From contig NC_003074.8 in the NCBI RefSeq assembly GCF_000001735.4, positions 14,329,261 through 14,393,260 of the forward strand: a stretch of 64,000 nucleotides of DNA, given 5' to 3'. Shown piece by piece: positions 11,100-23,515 of the stretch; positions within the stretch are counted from its first letter, which is position 1, and the number at the start of each line of letters is the position of its first letter. The position numbers and the translations under genes are program-made. This DNA is from Arabidopsis thaliana (Eukaryota; Streptophyta; Magnoliopsida; Brassicales; Brassicaceae). The notes under the pieces were generated by a model. That model saw nothing but the letters and a program-made list of their open reading frames with translations, did not search any database and was not told the DNA's origin.

Positions 11100-14000
11100 T
11101 CGATCCATCAAAGCCAACTTTTGAGAAAAGAAAAGCTGCGGTTGCTGAAAAGAATAAAGAATTTGCTCTGCCACCCTACAAACCAACTATGCGTTTCCGT
11201 GGAAGATTCAAAAAGGAAATAATAGAAAAATACAAAACCCTTTTTGATAAACAGCAAAAGGAGATTGAACTAAGAATGCCGTTAATGGATGCTTTCATGC
11301 TCATTCCACATTCCCACAAGTACCTGATTATGGAAAGAATCAAGGAAGTACAAGGGATGATGGTAATAGGCCATGAATGCAGTGCTATCATCCAAAAAAG
11401 TATAATACCAAGGAAGTTGGGAGATCCTGGATGCATCACCCTACCTTTCTCAGTAGGACCATTATCTTTCAATAAATACCTATGTGATTTGGGTGCCTCA
11501 ATTAGTCTTATGCCCCTATCTGTAACTAGAAGACTGGGTTTCAGTAAATACAAGCCCAGCAGCATCCAACTGATATTAAATGATAGATCAGTCAGAATTT
11601 CCCATGAAGTCCTGGAAGACCTACATGTCAAAGTCGGATCAATTGAAATCCCACAGATTTCGTAATACTGGAGATGGATGAGGAGACAAAAGACTCATTA
11701 ATCCTAGGAAGACCGTTCCTAGCGACGGCAGGGACAATTATCGATGTCAAGAAGAGAAAGATCGACCTAAACTTAGGGAAGTATACCCAATCTACGTAGA
11801 TGAAGATGACATTCGACATAAACAAAGGTATATATGAAGAAACCAACAATTAATGGACAAGTCTTTTGGATCGAAGAGATGATATATTGGCTGACGAATT
11901 ACTAGAAGAGCTTACAGTGCGAGATCACTTAGCAAGTGCCTTAACCAAAGATGTAGAAGAAGGGTACCTTCACTTAGAAACTCAGGGGTACAAAGAATAT
12001 CTAGACGCCCGCAAGCCAATGGAAGAACCAGAAGAGTTTGAGGAATTGATTATTCCCTCAGAAGAAGTAGTATCGGGATGCACCATTAGCCCAATTACTG
12101 AAAAAACAAACTCTACCGAGACACTCAACCATGTTGGAGAGAATGCAAGTTCAGATGACTGGTCAGAACTCAAGGCTCCAAAGGTTGACCTTAAGCCTTT
12201 TCCAAAAGGTCTGAGGTACGCGTTCCTTGATCCAAACGATACATATCCCGTCATTATTAATAATGGATTAAGTGATGAACAAGTGCATCAGTTCTTAAAT
12301 GAACTTAGAAAGTATAGGAGGGCAATTGGGTATCCATTAGCTGATATTAAAGGAATTCACCTAGTTTATGCACTCATAGGATCCATCTCGAAAATGAATC
12401 ATATACTAGTGTTGAACCACAGAGGAGATTTTATCTGGATTTAAAAGATGTGGTTAAAAAAGAAATTCTTAAATTACTTGATGCTGATATCATCTACCCA
12501 ATCTCCGATAGTACTTAGGTCTCTCCTTTGCACTGTTTACCTAAGAAAGGAGGTATGACTGTAGTTAAAAATGATTTAGATGAACTCATTCCCACTAGAA
12601 CTATAACCGGACACAGAATGTGCATTGATTATAGAAAACTAAATGCTGCAACTATAAAGGATCATTTTCCTTTACCATTCATTGATCAAATGTTAGAAAG
12701 GCTAGCTAATCATGTTTATTACTGTTTTCTTGATGGCTATAATGGTTTCTTTCAAATTGCAATTCACCCTAATGATCAAGAAAAAACCACTTTCACCTGC
12801 CCCTATGGAATTTTTGCCTATAAGAGATAGACATTGGATGCTCCTGGAACTTTCCAGAGAAGCATGACTTCAATATTCTCGGATTTTATCGAAGAGATAA
12901 TGGAGGTATTCATGGACGATTTCTCAGTCTATGGATCCTCTTTCTACTCATGTTTGTTAAATTTGTACAGGGTTCTAGAAAGGTGTGAGGAAACCAATTT
13001 GGTACTCAACTGGGAGAAGTGTCACTTCATGGTTCAGGAAGAAATTGTGCTGGGGCACAAGATCTCTGGTAAAGGAATTGAGGTTGATAAAGCAAAAATC
13101 GATGTCATGATTCAGCTGCAACCCCCTAAGATAGTTAAGGATATCAGAAGCTTCCTAGGCCACGAAGGGTTCTACATGAGATTCATAAAAGTTTTTTCAA
13201 AGATTTCTCGACCCCTCAATAGACTGCTGTGCAAGAAAACTAAGTTCAATTTCGATGAAGATTGTCATAAGGCTTTCCATTCAATAAAAGAGGCATTGGT
13301 GTTCAAGCACCCAACTAGGACTATCCATTTTAGATTATGTGTGATGCATCCGATTATGCAGTTGGAGCAGTTCTAGGCCAAAGGATTGATGGCAAACTTC
13401 ACGTCATCTACTACGCCAGTAGAACAATGGACGTAGCTCAAACAAGATATGCAACCACGGAAAGGAGCTGTTAGCTGTGGTTTTTGCTTTTGAGAATTTA
13501 GAAGCTATTTGGTTGGCTCGAGAGAGAAGGTTTACACAGACCATGCAACACTAAGGCACATCTACGCCAAAAAGGAAACCAAGCCAAGGCTTTTAAGGTG
13601 GATACTATTACTTCAGGAGTTTGACATGGAAATCATTGATAAGAAAGGTGTTGAGAATTGAGTTGCAGATCATCTCTTTAGAATGAGGATTGAGGATTCA
13701 ATCCCGATAGATGACACTATGCCCGAAGAACAACTGATGTTCTACGACCTTGTTAACAAAAACATCACCACAAAGGACATACTGGATGAAGCATATGCAG
13801 TTGAAGAAGAAAAGTTGCCATGGTATGTAAATTTAGTCAATTATTTGGTAAGTGGTATGATCCCTCAGAGTCAGGATGCATATAAAAAGAAGAAGTTCTT
13901 TAGAGAAGTCCACTATTACTATTGGGACGAACCATACTTGTAGAAAAAGGGAAATGATGGGCTATTCAGGGGGTGTGTCTCTGAAGGAGAAGTTCACGGT

Positions 14001-15093
14001 ATATTGGAACATTGCCATGGCTTCACCTATGGAGGGCATTTCGCCACTTTTAAGATTGCCCAGAAAGTGTTGCAAGCAGGTCTGTGGTGGCCCACAATGT
14101 TTAAAGACACTCAAGAGTTCATAACAAAATGTGATTCATGCCAAAGAGTCGGGAACATATCCAGGAGGAATGAGATGCCACAGAATCCCATTCTTGAGGT
14201 AGAAGTTTTTGACGTACGGGGGATAGACTTCATGGGTCGGTTCAATCCTCCCTCATATGGAAATACTTACATCCTCGTAGCAGTGGATTACGTCTCCAAG
14301 TGGATCGAACCTATAACAACAAATGATCACAAAGTGGTTCTAAAAATGTTGAAGTCCATTATCTTTCCCAGAGATGGTATTCCCACGGTAGTAATAAGTG
14401 ATGGAAGCTCGCACTTCATAAACAAAGTCTTTGAAAGTTTATTGAGAAAACATTGGGGTTAAGCATAAGGTTGCCACTCCCTATCATCCTCAGACCAGTG
14501 GCCAAGTGGAAGTGTCAAACAGGCAGATCAAAGCTATACTCACAAAAGTTGTTGGTAAGGGATTGGTCAGCTAAACTTGATGAGAACCTGTGGGCCTATA
14601 GAACTGCATACAAAACGTTTATTGGAAGAACCCCATTCCAGATGATATATGGGAAATCTTGTCATTTACTAGAAGAAGTGGAATATAAAGCCATTTGGGC
14701 AACCAAACTTCTGAACTTGGAAATCAAAGGAGCTCAAGAAACAGTTGACCTGCATGAACTAGAAGACATTAGGCTGGAAGCATATGAGAGTTCGAAGATC
14801 TACAAAGAAAGACCAAAAGCCTTTCACGACAAAAAAATCCACCAAAAGATTTCAACGTTGGAGACCAAGTTCTACTTTTCAACTCCATGCTCAAGTTGTT
14901 TCCAAGAAAGCTCAAATCCAGGTGGTCTGGACCTTTCACCATCAAAGAAGTAATGCCATATGTGGGCAGTTACTCTTATCGGGAAGGGAAGTTCTGAATT
15001 TACTGTAAATGGACATAGGGTCAAGCGTTACATGGCAGATTGTCCTATTCCTGAAAGAACTACAGTTCACCTCCAGGAGTCCATTAGTGCCTA
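11100..15093 (+). pseudogene. Athila-1 Pol: protease, RT, RNase H, integrase
   Basis: The protease-like region (11189-11700) holds LCDLGASISLMPLS, with D-L-G in place of the usual D-[ST]-G. RT follows: CIDYRKLNAATIKDHFPLPF (about 12618), the catalytic segment MEVFMDDFSVYGSS (about 12900) with F-M-D-D, and the KCHFMVQEEIVLGHKIS block. RNase H is in pieces at about 13330-13680. Integrase shows its N-terminal His/Cys finger ([11 protein letters not shown]...CDSCQRVGN, about 14007-14150) and core ([19 protein letters not shown]). Stop codons at 12516 and 12828 and several frameshifts break it. The TAG at 12516 stands where Trp is expected, a G-to-A change. Confidence 0.88.
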
Positions 15094-15701
15094 AGATAGT
15101 AAGAAGTCTAGCTTAAGACTTTAAACTAGCTCGCTTGGGAGGAAATCCCATGTCTATCTCTGTACATATTTAATTTTAATATTTTGATATGCTTCTTAGT
15201 GTTTTTGGAATTTAGGAAATAAATCAGGATTTGTGGAGCTGTGGAGTCTGTGATGAAGAAACACCTACTACAAAAGCAATTTTACTCTATCAATTGGTCG
15301 AGTAGCACGTTTAAACGACCAAGCATGATGATCGAGTGGCTCACTTGTTTCCCAATCACTATATTACTCAGCGGATAATGCATGTACCCATCATACTCAA
15401 CACGATTTGGTCAAACTTTCTTATCCCAACAAGAAAGTTTCGGAGACCATCCTCCTCCACTCATTCAAATCGACATCAAGGATAAGAATTTCAATCTTAC
15501 TTCTTTTTCTCTTGTGAGCGCACCTAACTATCATCTCTCTCACTTGATTCCCTTAGCAAAACCATTCCCAACATTTCAATCTTGAGTTTTCATTAGACAT
15601 CACTCATCCCTATTTCACTCGATCAAACCCATCGATTTTCTTTTTTGTTTTTGACTCACCTATTAAGCTTCGGTTTTGGTTTCTAAAAGTTCAGTTTCAC
15701 A
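15094..15701 (+). other. Pol-to-ATHILA-ORF spacer
   Basis: No supported gene lies between the integrase end and the downstream ORF. It includes CTCGATCAATTGG/GGTCGAGTAG words at about 15288-15305 that echo the LTR motif. A subgenomic or spliced transcript would be needed to express the downstream ORF, but I cannot point to a definite splice acceptor. Confidence 0.4.
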
Positions 15702-17423
15702 ATGAGTTCAAACAGCAACGGATCTTCAATGGACGCCGAGCATGAGGCTGAATCCTGGTATACTAGGTCTGAGAGGGAGATGAAAGAGTACAAATGGTTT
15801 AATCAACAAACCGCCGAAGCTCTTGCTCGTGAAAGAAAAAGAGCTGAGATTGCAATAGGAAAAAGAGCCATGGCGGGAGAGAGAAGCCTTGTGGATGAAG
15901 ACCTTGGTGGGGATGTAGACTATGTCACTGAAATAACTCCAAGAGCCACCAAATCCTTGATGAAGAAGACTAAGCTATCGCCGGATGGATACTATGAGCT
16001 TTTGGCGGTTCATGATTTCCATGGCACTCGATACCCTCACTCCCCAACTATGAATAAGCTTGGCATACCAGAAGATGTCGAGTACCTCTTTGAAAAGAGT
16101 GGTCTTTTGGGTCTCATGGCCAACCCTCACTCAGCCTACATGACAAAAGCGTTTCAGTTCCTTGCTTCACTAAAAGTAGAGTTGTTTTAGGGGCTATCTA
16201 GCCATGAATCGAGAGAAGAAGGGCTTGGGTATATCACCTTCAAAGTCTATGGAAAAGACTACGTTTTGGCCATCAAAACTCTTGAGGATATGTTCGGTTT
16301 CCCTAGAGGTACTCATGTTAAACCCAAATTCAAGAAAGAGGAGCTTTCAGATCTTTGGGTAACAATAGGAGATGACGCCTACTTCTCGTCTTCAAGGGCC
16401 AAGAGCAACGCAATCCGCAACCCCTGCATCTGTTACTTCCAAAAAGCAATGGCTAACGTTTTCTACGCAAGGGAGAAGACTGGACCGATCAACAATGGCG
16501 AGTTAGAGCTGCTGGACATTGCACTAAACGATCTTCTAGTCTACACCAAGAACAAAATGCCTATGAAGGGTGACACAAACGATGCTTCACCATCCACGCG
16601 TTTATTGAATCAACTTTGTAGTTATATGAAATGGGCACTAGCTAATAAGCACAAGAGAACAATTTCTATAGGAGGGGTGATAACACTTATACTACTGGCT
16701 TGTGGAGTGCCACTTTAGTCGACTCCCTTTGCCCCAAGATGGATTGACATTCCTCACCGGAAATGGGCCTTGTTCATTGAGCATCAACATCATATAGGGA
16801 TGCACATTCTCAAGTTTCATCACAAAACGGCCATGGATGGTAGGATTGTCCTACCCTGCCAAGAGCTCACAACCATCACAGTAAGAGGTAACATCGATTT
16901 CAACACGCCTAGTGAGACGCTTTTCTTCATGGATAGGGCACCCCGACAAGAGAAGCTCTAGACAACAAAGAAAGGGCTGAGGTTCCATTTTAAGGAACAC
17001 AATCCTCCATCAAGAGTGAGTAAAAGTTTGAGTGAAGCACACAAGAACATTGGTTCAGTAACCGCTTGGAATAAGTTTCAAGACAAGATGTTGGCAAAAT
17101 GTGGCAAGACCATATCAGCAATTCAAGCTGCATTAAGCTGCTCATCCTCAGGCGCCACCATGATAAGAGAGAATCGACCTGAAGAAGTAGCTCCAACAAG
17201 ACACAGAGTTTCACCGCCAAGGCAATCGGCCTATGAGCAACGGGAGGTAAGTCGCCCCCAAGCTTCTGCAAGACATTTATCTCATGAGCACCGCGAGCAG
17301 AAAATGAGAAGAAGAACAAGAGTGGTTCGCCCAAGGAGCAAGGACCGTCTTATGAGAAACAGGAGATCACTCAACCAAAGTGCTCAACGTGGTATCGAGC
17401 AGAGTGTCAAGCACGATCTGTAG
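15702..17423 (+). pseudogene. ATHILA ORF (env-position protein) with three amber stops
   Basis: This is the ORF after Pol that defines Athila elements (ATHILA ORF-1 family, placed where retroviruses carry env); its role is not established. From the ATG at 15702 one frame stays open for 573 codons apart from three TAG codons (16188, 16716, 16959). Recognisable blocks are YYELLAVHDFHGTRYPHSP, EDVEYLFEKSGLLGLM, TLEDMFGFPRGTHVK and KWALFIEHQHHIG. The Arg-rich C-terminus (REQKMRRRTRVVRPRSKDR) is basic. No clear signal peptide is seen, but a hydrophobic stretch, GGVITLILLACGVPL, lies just before the second stop. Lack of frameshifts contrasts with the shattered Pol. Confidence 0.87.
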
Positions 17424-19010
17424 GCTCAGAATGAGCAGAGTATCGAGCAAGAGTAATGGGATCAAGACGGGCAGTACTCGAGGATGAATTGGGATACATA
17501 GTATGGCATCAATGAGCAGGAAAACACCTCTGACCGCTAAGGTAACACCACCACATCCATTGTATATATAATAGTTTTTTTTTTTTTCTTTGTTTGTTCT
17601 TTGTTTTGGTCTTAAATTCTTTCTCAGATTTTTATTACACAATGGATTGTGTAATTTAAGTTTGGGGGAGGTTTCAAGACATGTTTGACATTATGTTCTC
17701 TTTTCTTATTTCAAATTTTGCATCATCTAAGGCATAGAAAAAACCATAAAAATTTGATTTTTTTTCAGAAAATGATATCATAAAAAATAGAGGGTCATGT
17801 AGATTACATATCATTTTAGGATTGTAAGAGTGTTTGCATTTAGGATTGCTCATTTGCATTGGGGATAATGATGATTTCAAACCGTTGAGTATGTAAACTC
17901 AATGAAGTTCAATGCCCAGGTTGTTAGTTCTCTGTTGTATAACTGATTGTTTCTCTAAAGTAAGAGTGCACCCTGCATTGAATTTACAACTTGACTTTAC
18001 TGCTTTGATTTGAAACTCGCTAATCTGATGCCATTCCCTATCTATTAGAACCTGAACTGAATTTGCAATTATCATGTCAATGCATTGTTTTTGAACTCAT
18101 GGCTACCATATACATACTTGGTTTATCTTATTCACTTCACCACCCTTTGTTAATCCATGTAGTTGACTCTCATCTTTAGAGCAGTTTCCATTACCCTGAA
18201 CTTAACCTTATTTCAAGCCAAAGATCATTTTGTGTGTGATTGTGAGTTCTTTTTTAGATTTAGCTTGGTATAACGTGTTAGGTATGAGCCGACAAGAGTA
18301 GTCTTTCATGTAGACCTAGCTCACGCTATTTGGGTTAGCTAGGACTAGGTGGAGACTTGTATTTGGGATTGGGATTGTGTATAGAATGAATGGAAAAGAG
18401 AATGAGAATGAAAAAGAAAACAAAAAAAAAAAAGAGTAAAAGTTTAGAGTTCTGAAGGGGGATACAAAAGAAAGTGTTAGTCTAGTAAATGGTTTGGAAT
18501 TCAAAGAAAGTTAAGCATTTTCATTCAAAGAAAATGATAAAACGCCCTCTGTGCTAAGATTAGAAGAAAAGCCTTAAAGTTGTCAAAGTGTAAAACCAAA
18601 CCCGCGAGACTCTTGAATCGTTTTAAAGAAACACCCCTTAGAACTTGAACCAAAAGAGAGAAAGAATGAGTATAAGTGTAGAGTTAGGACATCTAACGGA
18701 CTGAGATCATCTTCTGAGCTTTCATACTTTATATCATTTGGTAGATGGGAGTCTATTCTTGGATGTGTTCGTTGGCTCTAACCTTTAACATTCTGCTAAA
18801 GCTCAATCTTTTCTATAAGAGTCCCCTGTTACTCGGCCAATTCATTAGAGGGACAATTTTTGTCTCTTAGCCTTAGCCCCTAAACCAAATGAGTTCATAA
18901 ACATTGCATTGCTTGATCCACTGTTCGTGCTTAAAAATGTTAAAGGAAATTCGCTAATGTGAATGCTTGAATAGATTAAGGCAGTTGTTAGGTTGCACTA
19001 TGACGCGTAT
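17424..19010 (+). other. Athila-1 3' non-coding tail, with internal PPT-like tract
   Basis: No supported coding sequence. AAGTTTGGGGGAG (17658-17670) closely resembles the tract directly before the 3' LTR (AAGTTTGGGTGAG, 21548-21560), so it may be a second plus-strand primer. A long T run lies at 17572-17588 and a purine-only-like stretch at 18385-18440. Long non-coding tails are normal in Athila. Confidence 0.55.
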
Positions 19011-21380
19011 TGTAGCACCCCTTATAGGGAAGTAAGAAGTCTGGAGGAGTTGAGCAGGATTTTGAGCTTTTGCGTGAGTTAAGTAAGCTTCCATTGAAGG
19101 AGAAGGGGAAGAGCAAAGGTGAACTCCATGGAAGAAGAAAAACCTTACTGGAGGACAAAGACGAGAAGAAAGGTGATTATGTTGCCCTCGCTTTAAACCC
19201 GTCTCAAATTGAATTGAAATGACTTGACCCGCGAGAGTGGTTCCCAAAGCTTAGAGAAGTGAGAAGAAATCCGATTAGGGAAGAAAGAATAGGATGAAAT
19301 TAAAGGATTCATCGATCGAGAGATCAAGCTGAATCACCCGACCAAGAAATCTATGGTTGAGAGCTTGGATTCAGAAGAACTTTTGAGACTTTGAAGATTT
19401 TTGAGGAGAAGATGATTATTTTTGTCTAAGTGTTTGGAATGAATGAATGAGGGTTGCGTTATTTATAGAAGAGAAGGAAACTTGGAGCCGAATCCATTCA
19501 GGCGAAGCCATGCAAATCAAATATGGCAAACTTTGTGACCAAGTCGGCTTGCATGGAGCCGAAGCGAACAAAACTTGGCGCCCTAGTCCCTTGGTCGGAC
19601 GCCATTCAAAATGCTTGCCATTTGTTGTTGCCACGCGGCCGAATTCTCTTGCATGTGCGAGTTGTAGAACGTGCCTCGCCAAGTGTCAACGGACGTGAGC
19701 CAAGTGTCCTAGGACGCTAACTCTCGCCAAACGATCGGACCGTATATATAAACCACCCTCTTCAGTTCCGAACATTCCTCTTGAGAATCCAAAAATAACT
19801 AAGAAGTTTTTAAGAGTTTCTAGTGAGTTTTAAAGAGAGTTTCCGAGAGTTCTAGGGAGAGTTTTTGCGAGAGCTTTTAGAGGAGTTCAAGAGAGGTTTC
19901 ATGGAGAAGGCGGAGGAAGATCTTGACGAGAAAGTCGGGTAACCAAGATCGCCGGTGAAGCATTCCGAGCCTTAACCTCTCGAGCCGTTTCTAGTTCTAT
20001 GAGTTCGCGTCCACCTTTTCTTGTTGCATTCTCATGCTAGGGTTTCATTCATTCTCGGATTTGGTTACATGTTGATAAGCTATGACCTTAATGCATATAG
20101 CTCACTTAGAAACCTCACCGTTCATTTCTTCACTACATGTCTAAAATCCGGCTAGGTTAAATGAATCTCATACAGAACTCATCACCCATCATGCTTGTCT
20201 TTGTTATTCTTAATCCAGCTAGGTTACGTTGTGTGTTGCATTTAGTTTTCTAGGGCTTGCTTGTTTGTTTGTGTGTTTCTTTGCTTGTTGAGTCTTGTAA
20301 GTCCTGCTTGAGTGTCGCCATCTTCAAATCCTTGTCGGATGAGAGATGTGCATTTTTGTATTGTTGAGTCTAGGTGATCTTGGACGCGGAGTCCATGGAT
20401 CGTAGATCGAGTCTAGTTTAGGGTGCTGCTATTTCCTGCCTGTGTATGTGGAACCTTCGAGCCTTGGTCCCAAGGGAACGATCGTTGGTTAGTCTCAGAA
20501 CCTAGGCCGATGGTGCATGACGATGCATTATGGGCTTATTGGTATCCTGTGTGGGTTCAATAAAGTCGTGATCTTGTTGGTTTCTTGTGTGGGTTCAACG
20601 AGTGGTTGGTTTGTTTGACGGATCCATGTAGGAGAACTTAACTTCCGACGTTTTGTGTGAGGAGGAATAGAGCACAGGACCCATAGGTCGTGTCTAGGTC
20701 GAGTCTAGGTTGAGTCATAGGTCGTGTCTAGGTCGAGTCTAGGATAGATCAAGTCTTGTCATGTTTGTGTGTCTTGTGTTTTTCTTTGCTTCCGCATGTT
20801 TTTCTGATCCATGTTGTCTTCTTTCTTGCTTGCTTTCGTTCATTAACCTCCCTCTAGGATTGAACTGCATTAGACAGCTTAGAATTGCCATAGGTTGTGT
20901 GCTGCATGGTCCCGACTCACTTAGTAATGCTAGATTACTCATGATTTTACTTGTCTTTCAGGCGCCTGTAGTCTCGGACGTCAAGACGAAAGACGAACGC
21001 AAGGCCATTCGGACTAGGTTATTATTTTTCTTTAGTTGCTTTTGTAAAACCTCATTTTGTATCTCTACGAGTTTTATATGCGGATCCGTTTACTAATCGT
21101 TTGCTTTTTGTGGGTTTTATTCGAATAAGTACAAAGGGTTTTACAAATGCGGATGTTTTGAGATGATACAAGGCTTTGTCCGAGCCGCACAACACTAGGT
21201 TCATCGCAAGGGCTGGCAAACCTACGCGGGGAATCTCGTGGGGAGATGACCGGATGCGGTTTGGCCGTGGACTTGGAACCCCGAGACTTTGGCCGAGTTG
21301 CGAATGGTTCTCTCCATCTGTGATGCCCACCCGAGTCAGGCGTGGTTAGTCCGGTCATGGCCAGGCTCGGGGGTGTTACA
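19011..21380 (+). mobile_element. Solo LTR (Ty3/gypsy type) nested in Athila-1
   Basis: A 2370-bp block starts TGTAGCACCCC and ends GGGGGTGTTACA, forming the inverted ends typical of chromovirus LTRs. It is flanked by a near-perfect duplication (CGTAT at 19006-19010, AGTAT at 21381-21385). There is no internal coding region, so this is a solo LTR left by LTR-LTR recombination. A TATA box (TATATAAA, 19745-19752) with downstream TTCAGTTCCGAACATTCC suggests the former promoter. A short tandem repeat (CATAGGTCGTGTCTAGGTCG, about 20681-20750) is inside. Short open frames here look spurious. Confidence 0.82.
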
Positions 21381-21547
21381 AGTATGGCTAAAGTTTTTAA
21401 GAAGGATCTATCACCTTGCAACCTAGAATTAGCTACATGGACATTGATCTCACCCGCACTATATGCATGCTTCGGTTTTTGAATCCCCACCTTCAATCCT
21501 CTCCTTCAACTTAAGATTTTTTGTTTGCTTGAGGGAAGCAAGAGATA

Positions 21548-21560
21548 AGTTTGGGTGAGT
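21548..21560 (+). other. Polypurine tract of Athila-1
   Basis: AAGTTTGGGTGAG directly abuts the 3' LTR start (TGATAACACTG). It is the expected primer for plus-strand DNA. Confidence 0.8.
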
Positions 21561-23185
21561 TGATAACACTGTATTTTACTCATTTTAGGCATGTATTTAT
21601 CATCATTTAGCTTAGTGATCACTCATTGTTTCATATCATTTTGCATCACATTTAGTTTATTTTGCCCACTTAGGCATTTAAGATCATCTTGCATACATAT
21701 TGCATGTTTTGGTGTGTTTTCAGGTGTAGAAGGAGCTTACAAGGAATCTACTCGACCCTCTACTCTATCAAACTAGGTGGGAAGCAGCAGAGCAATCTAC
21801 TCGACCAGTTACTCGATCCAGGCAGCTACAGAGGTGGCAGCAGACTCTACTCGACCCCCTACTCGATCCTCTACTCGACCAGTTACTCAATCAAGGGCAA
21901 CCTACTCTACAAGAATTGTTGATCGTTCAAAGCATCTTCTGATCCTCCTCATTCCCCACTCAACCAGACATCTGAGCATAAGAATAGGAGAGGAAGAAGC
22001 AACTACTCGACCAATTGATCACTTGGAGCATGGAGGCAAAGGCGCAGATTTTGCAGCACCCTCTTTACCAGATCCCCAAGATCGAGCATTCATCCAAACC
22101 GCCTCAAGTCTCTTGTCTTCTAGTGAATCTATGGTTTTCGAAATTTTAGTATAAATAGGTTCTTTGGAGTTTGTCCAAAGGACCAAGCTTTTATTTTGTA
22201 GTTTTTCTTTGTGTTTTACAATCTTGAAACCTTAATTACTCTTAATCTATTTCGCTTTTGCATTTACTTCTTTGAGCAAAGTTGTTTATCTTGTTTAGAT
22301 CTACATTTTAGTATGATTTTAGTAATTTCTGGGGTTGTGTTCTTCTTTTTGTTGCTTGAGTAGTGATTAGGGTTCTTGAGGATGGATTAGATTAGGGTAA
22401 GCTCTAGGTTAGTCAGGTGGTTAAGATTAGGTTAGATCCCTTCTGGATTCGTTGGCCCCTATGCGATTTTCACTGGCTAATGTGGGAATTCGACACTAGG
22501 TATCCAGCGTCTAAAAAACGTTCAAATGGATGCCTGATCTACGAATTCCAAGAGATTTGAAGATTCTAGCCAAGAGATTGGATGTTTAGACTTCTTATTG
22601 ACTTAGGTAGATTGTTGCTTAAAGTCTGCCTTGCTATGTTTCATCAACGAGAGTTGAGATTAGAAAGTGGTATGGTTATGAGGATCTTTGTCACGACAGT
22701 GGATTTATCTGGTTTTGAATCTATCGTCTAAGGTATTTGTCTTTCGCATGTTAGCCACCTGATGAACCCTAGAGTTGCCCTTATCAATGAATCCATCCTT
22801 AGGACTTCTAATCTTCTTAGATTTATTTTTATTCACCCCCTGATTGCACTTTTATTCACCTGTTATTTGTGTCACCTTGTTGAGTTACCTTTTATTGCAT
22901 TTCAGTACTTAAATTTGTTGCCTATATGGTTTTGCTCGACCCTGTGATCAAGTAGGGTACTTAAAGTTCTCATTTGTGTTGTTTGAATCTTGATTTATGA
23001 TTGTTACTAGAAACCCACCATCATAATTTGGCTTGACTTAGTTGCTTGTGTATACATCTTGATTGCTAGCAATAACAATGGAATAGATTGACACCCCATA
23101 TAGCTGCATCGACATGTTAGTGTTTAAGGGGAATTGAACTGAACCACATTTCAGCATATAACTAGGCGTAAAAACCCAGTTATCA
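21561..23185 (+). repeat. 3' LTR of Athila-1
   Basis: The 1625-bp LTR is collinear with 7728-9292 over its length. It keeps TGATAACACTG and TATAAATA (22150-22157). It has an extra CTACTCGATCCT unit near 21865 that the 5' copy lacks, and an inverted CTCGACC...GATCAAGTAG pair near 22933-22955. Confidence 0.93.
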
Positions 23186-23515
23186 ATCTAAAACATAGAT
23201 AAACTCAGAAAAAGGATTATATCACTTAGTCATCAATCACCTCACATACTAGTCATTCTTAGTTATTAATATCCCATTTTAATAACCTTGACTAGGAACT
23301 TCAATAATTTATGTCATTATCCCCTTACAGGGTTTCATGATCAAGTCACGTACTTGATGACCTATAAGAATGATATTAATTATTTAGGACTATTATTTAA
23401 TCATCAAATAAATAAATAATATTAAAACAAATTTAATTAATTTGAAAATAAATCCAAACGTATTTTAACATGAACATCATATCATAAAATAAAAAACCTC
23501 CCACTAGAAATAAGA

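Larger units (their letters stand above)
7728..23185 (+). mobile_element. Athila-type Ty3/gypsy element, Athila-1
   Basis: LTRs at 7728-9292 and 21561-23185 carry matching ends (TRATAACACT...TTATCA) and a perfect TSD, ATCTA (7723-7727 and 23186-23190). The order LTR, tRNA-Asp-type PBS, Gag, Pol (protease, RT, RNase H, integrase), ATHILA ORF, long non-coding tail, purine tract, LTR is that of Athila. About 13.1 kb belong to the element; 2.37 kb is a nested solo LTR. All coding parts are interrupted, so it is a dead copy. LTR differences in the first 350 bp are roughly 5 percent by eye, so it is not recent. Confidence 0.94.

Noticed and set aside
19416..19720. Overlapping open frames on both strands near 19.5 kb
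   Set aside because: They overlap the TATA-box region of the solo LTR and show no domain or codon signal.
20761..21496. Short frames including a hydrophobic one at 20761-21096
   Set aside because: They lie inside the solo LTR, with no family resemblance; compositional chance is likely.
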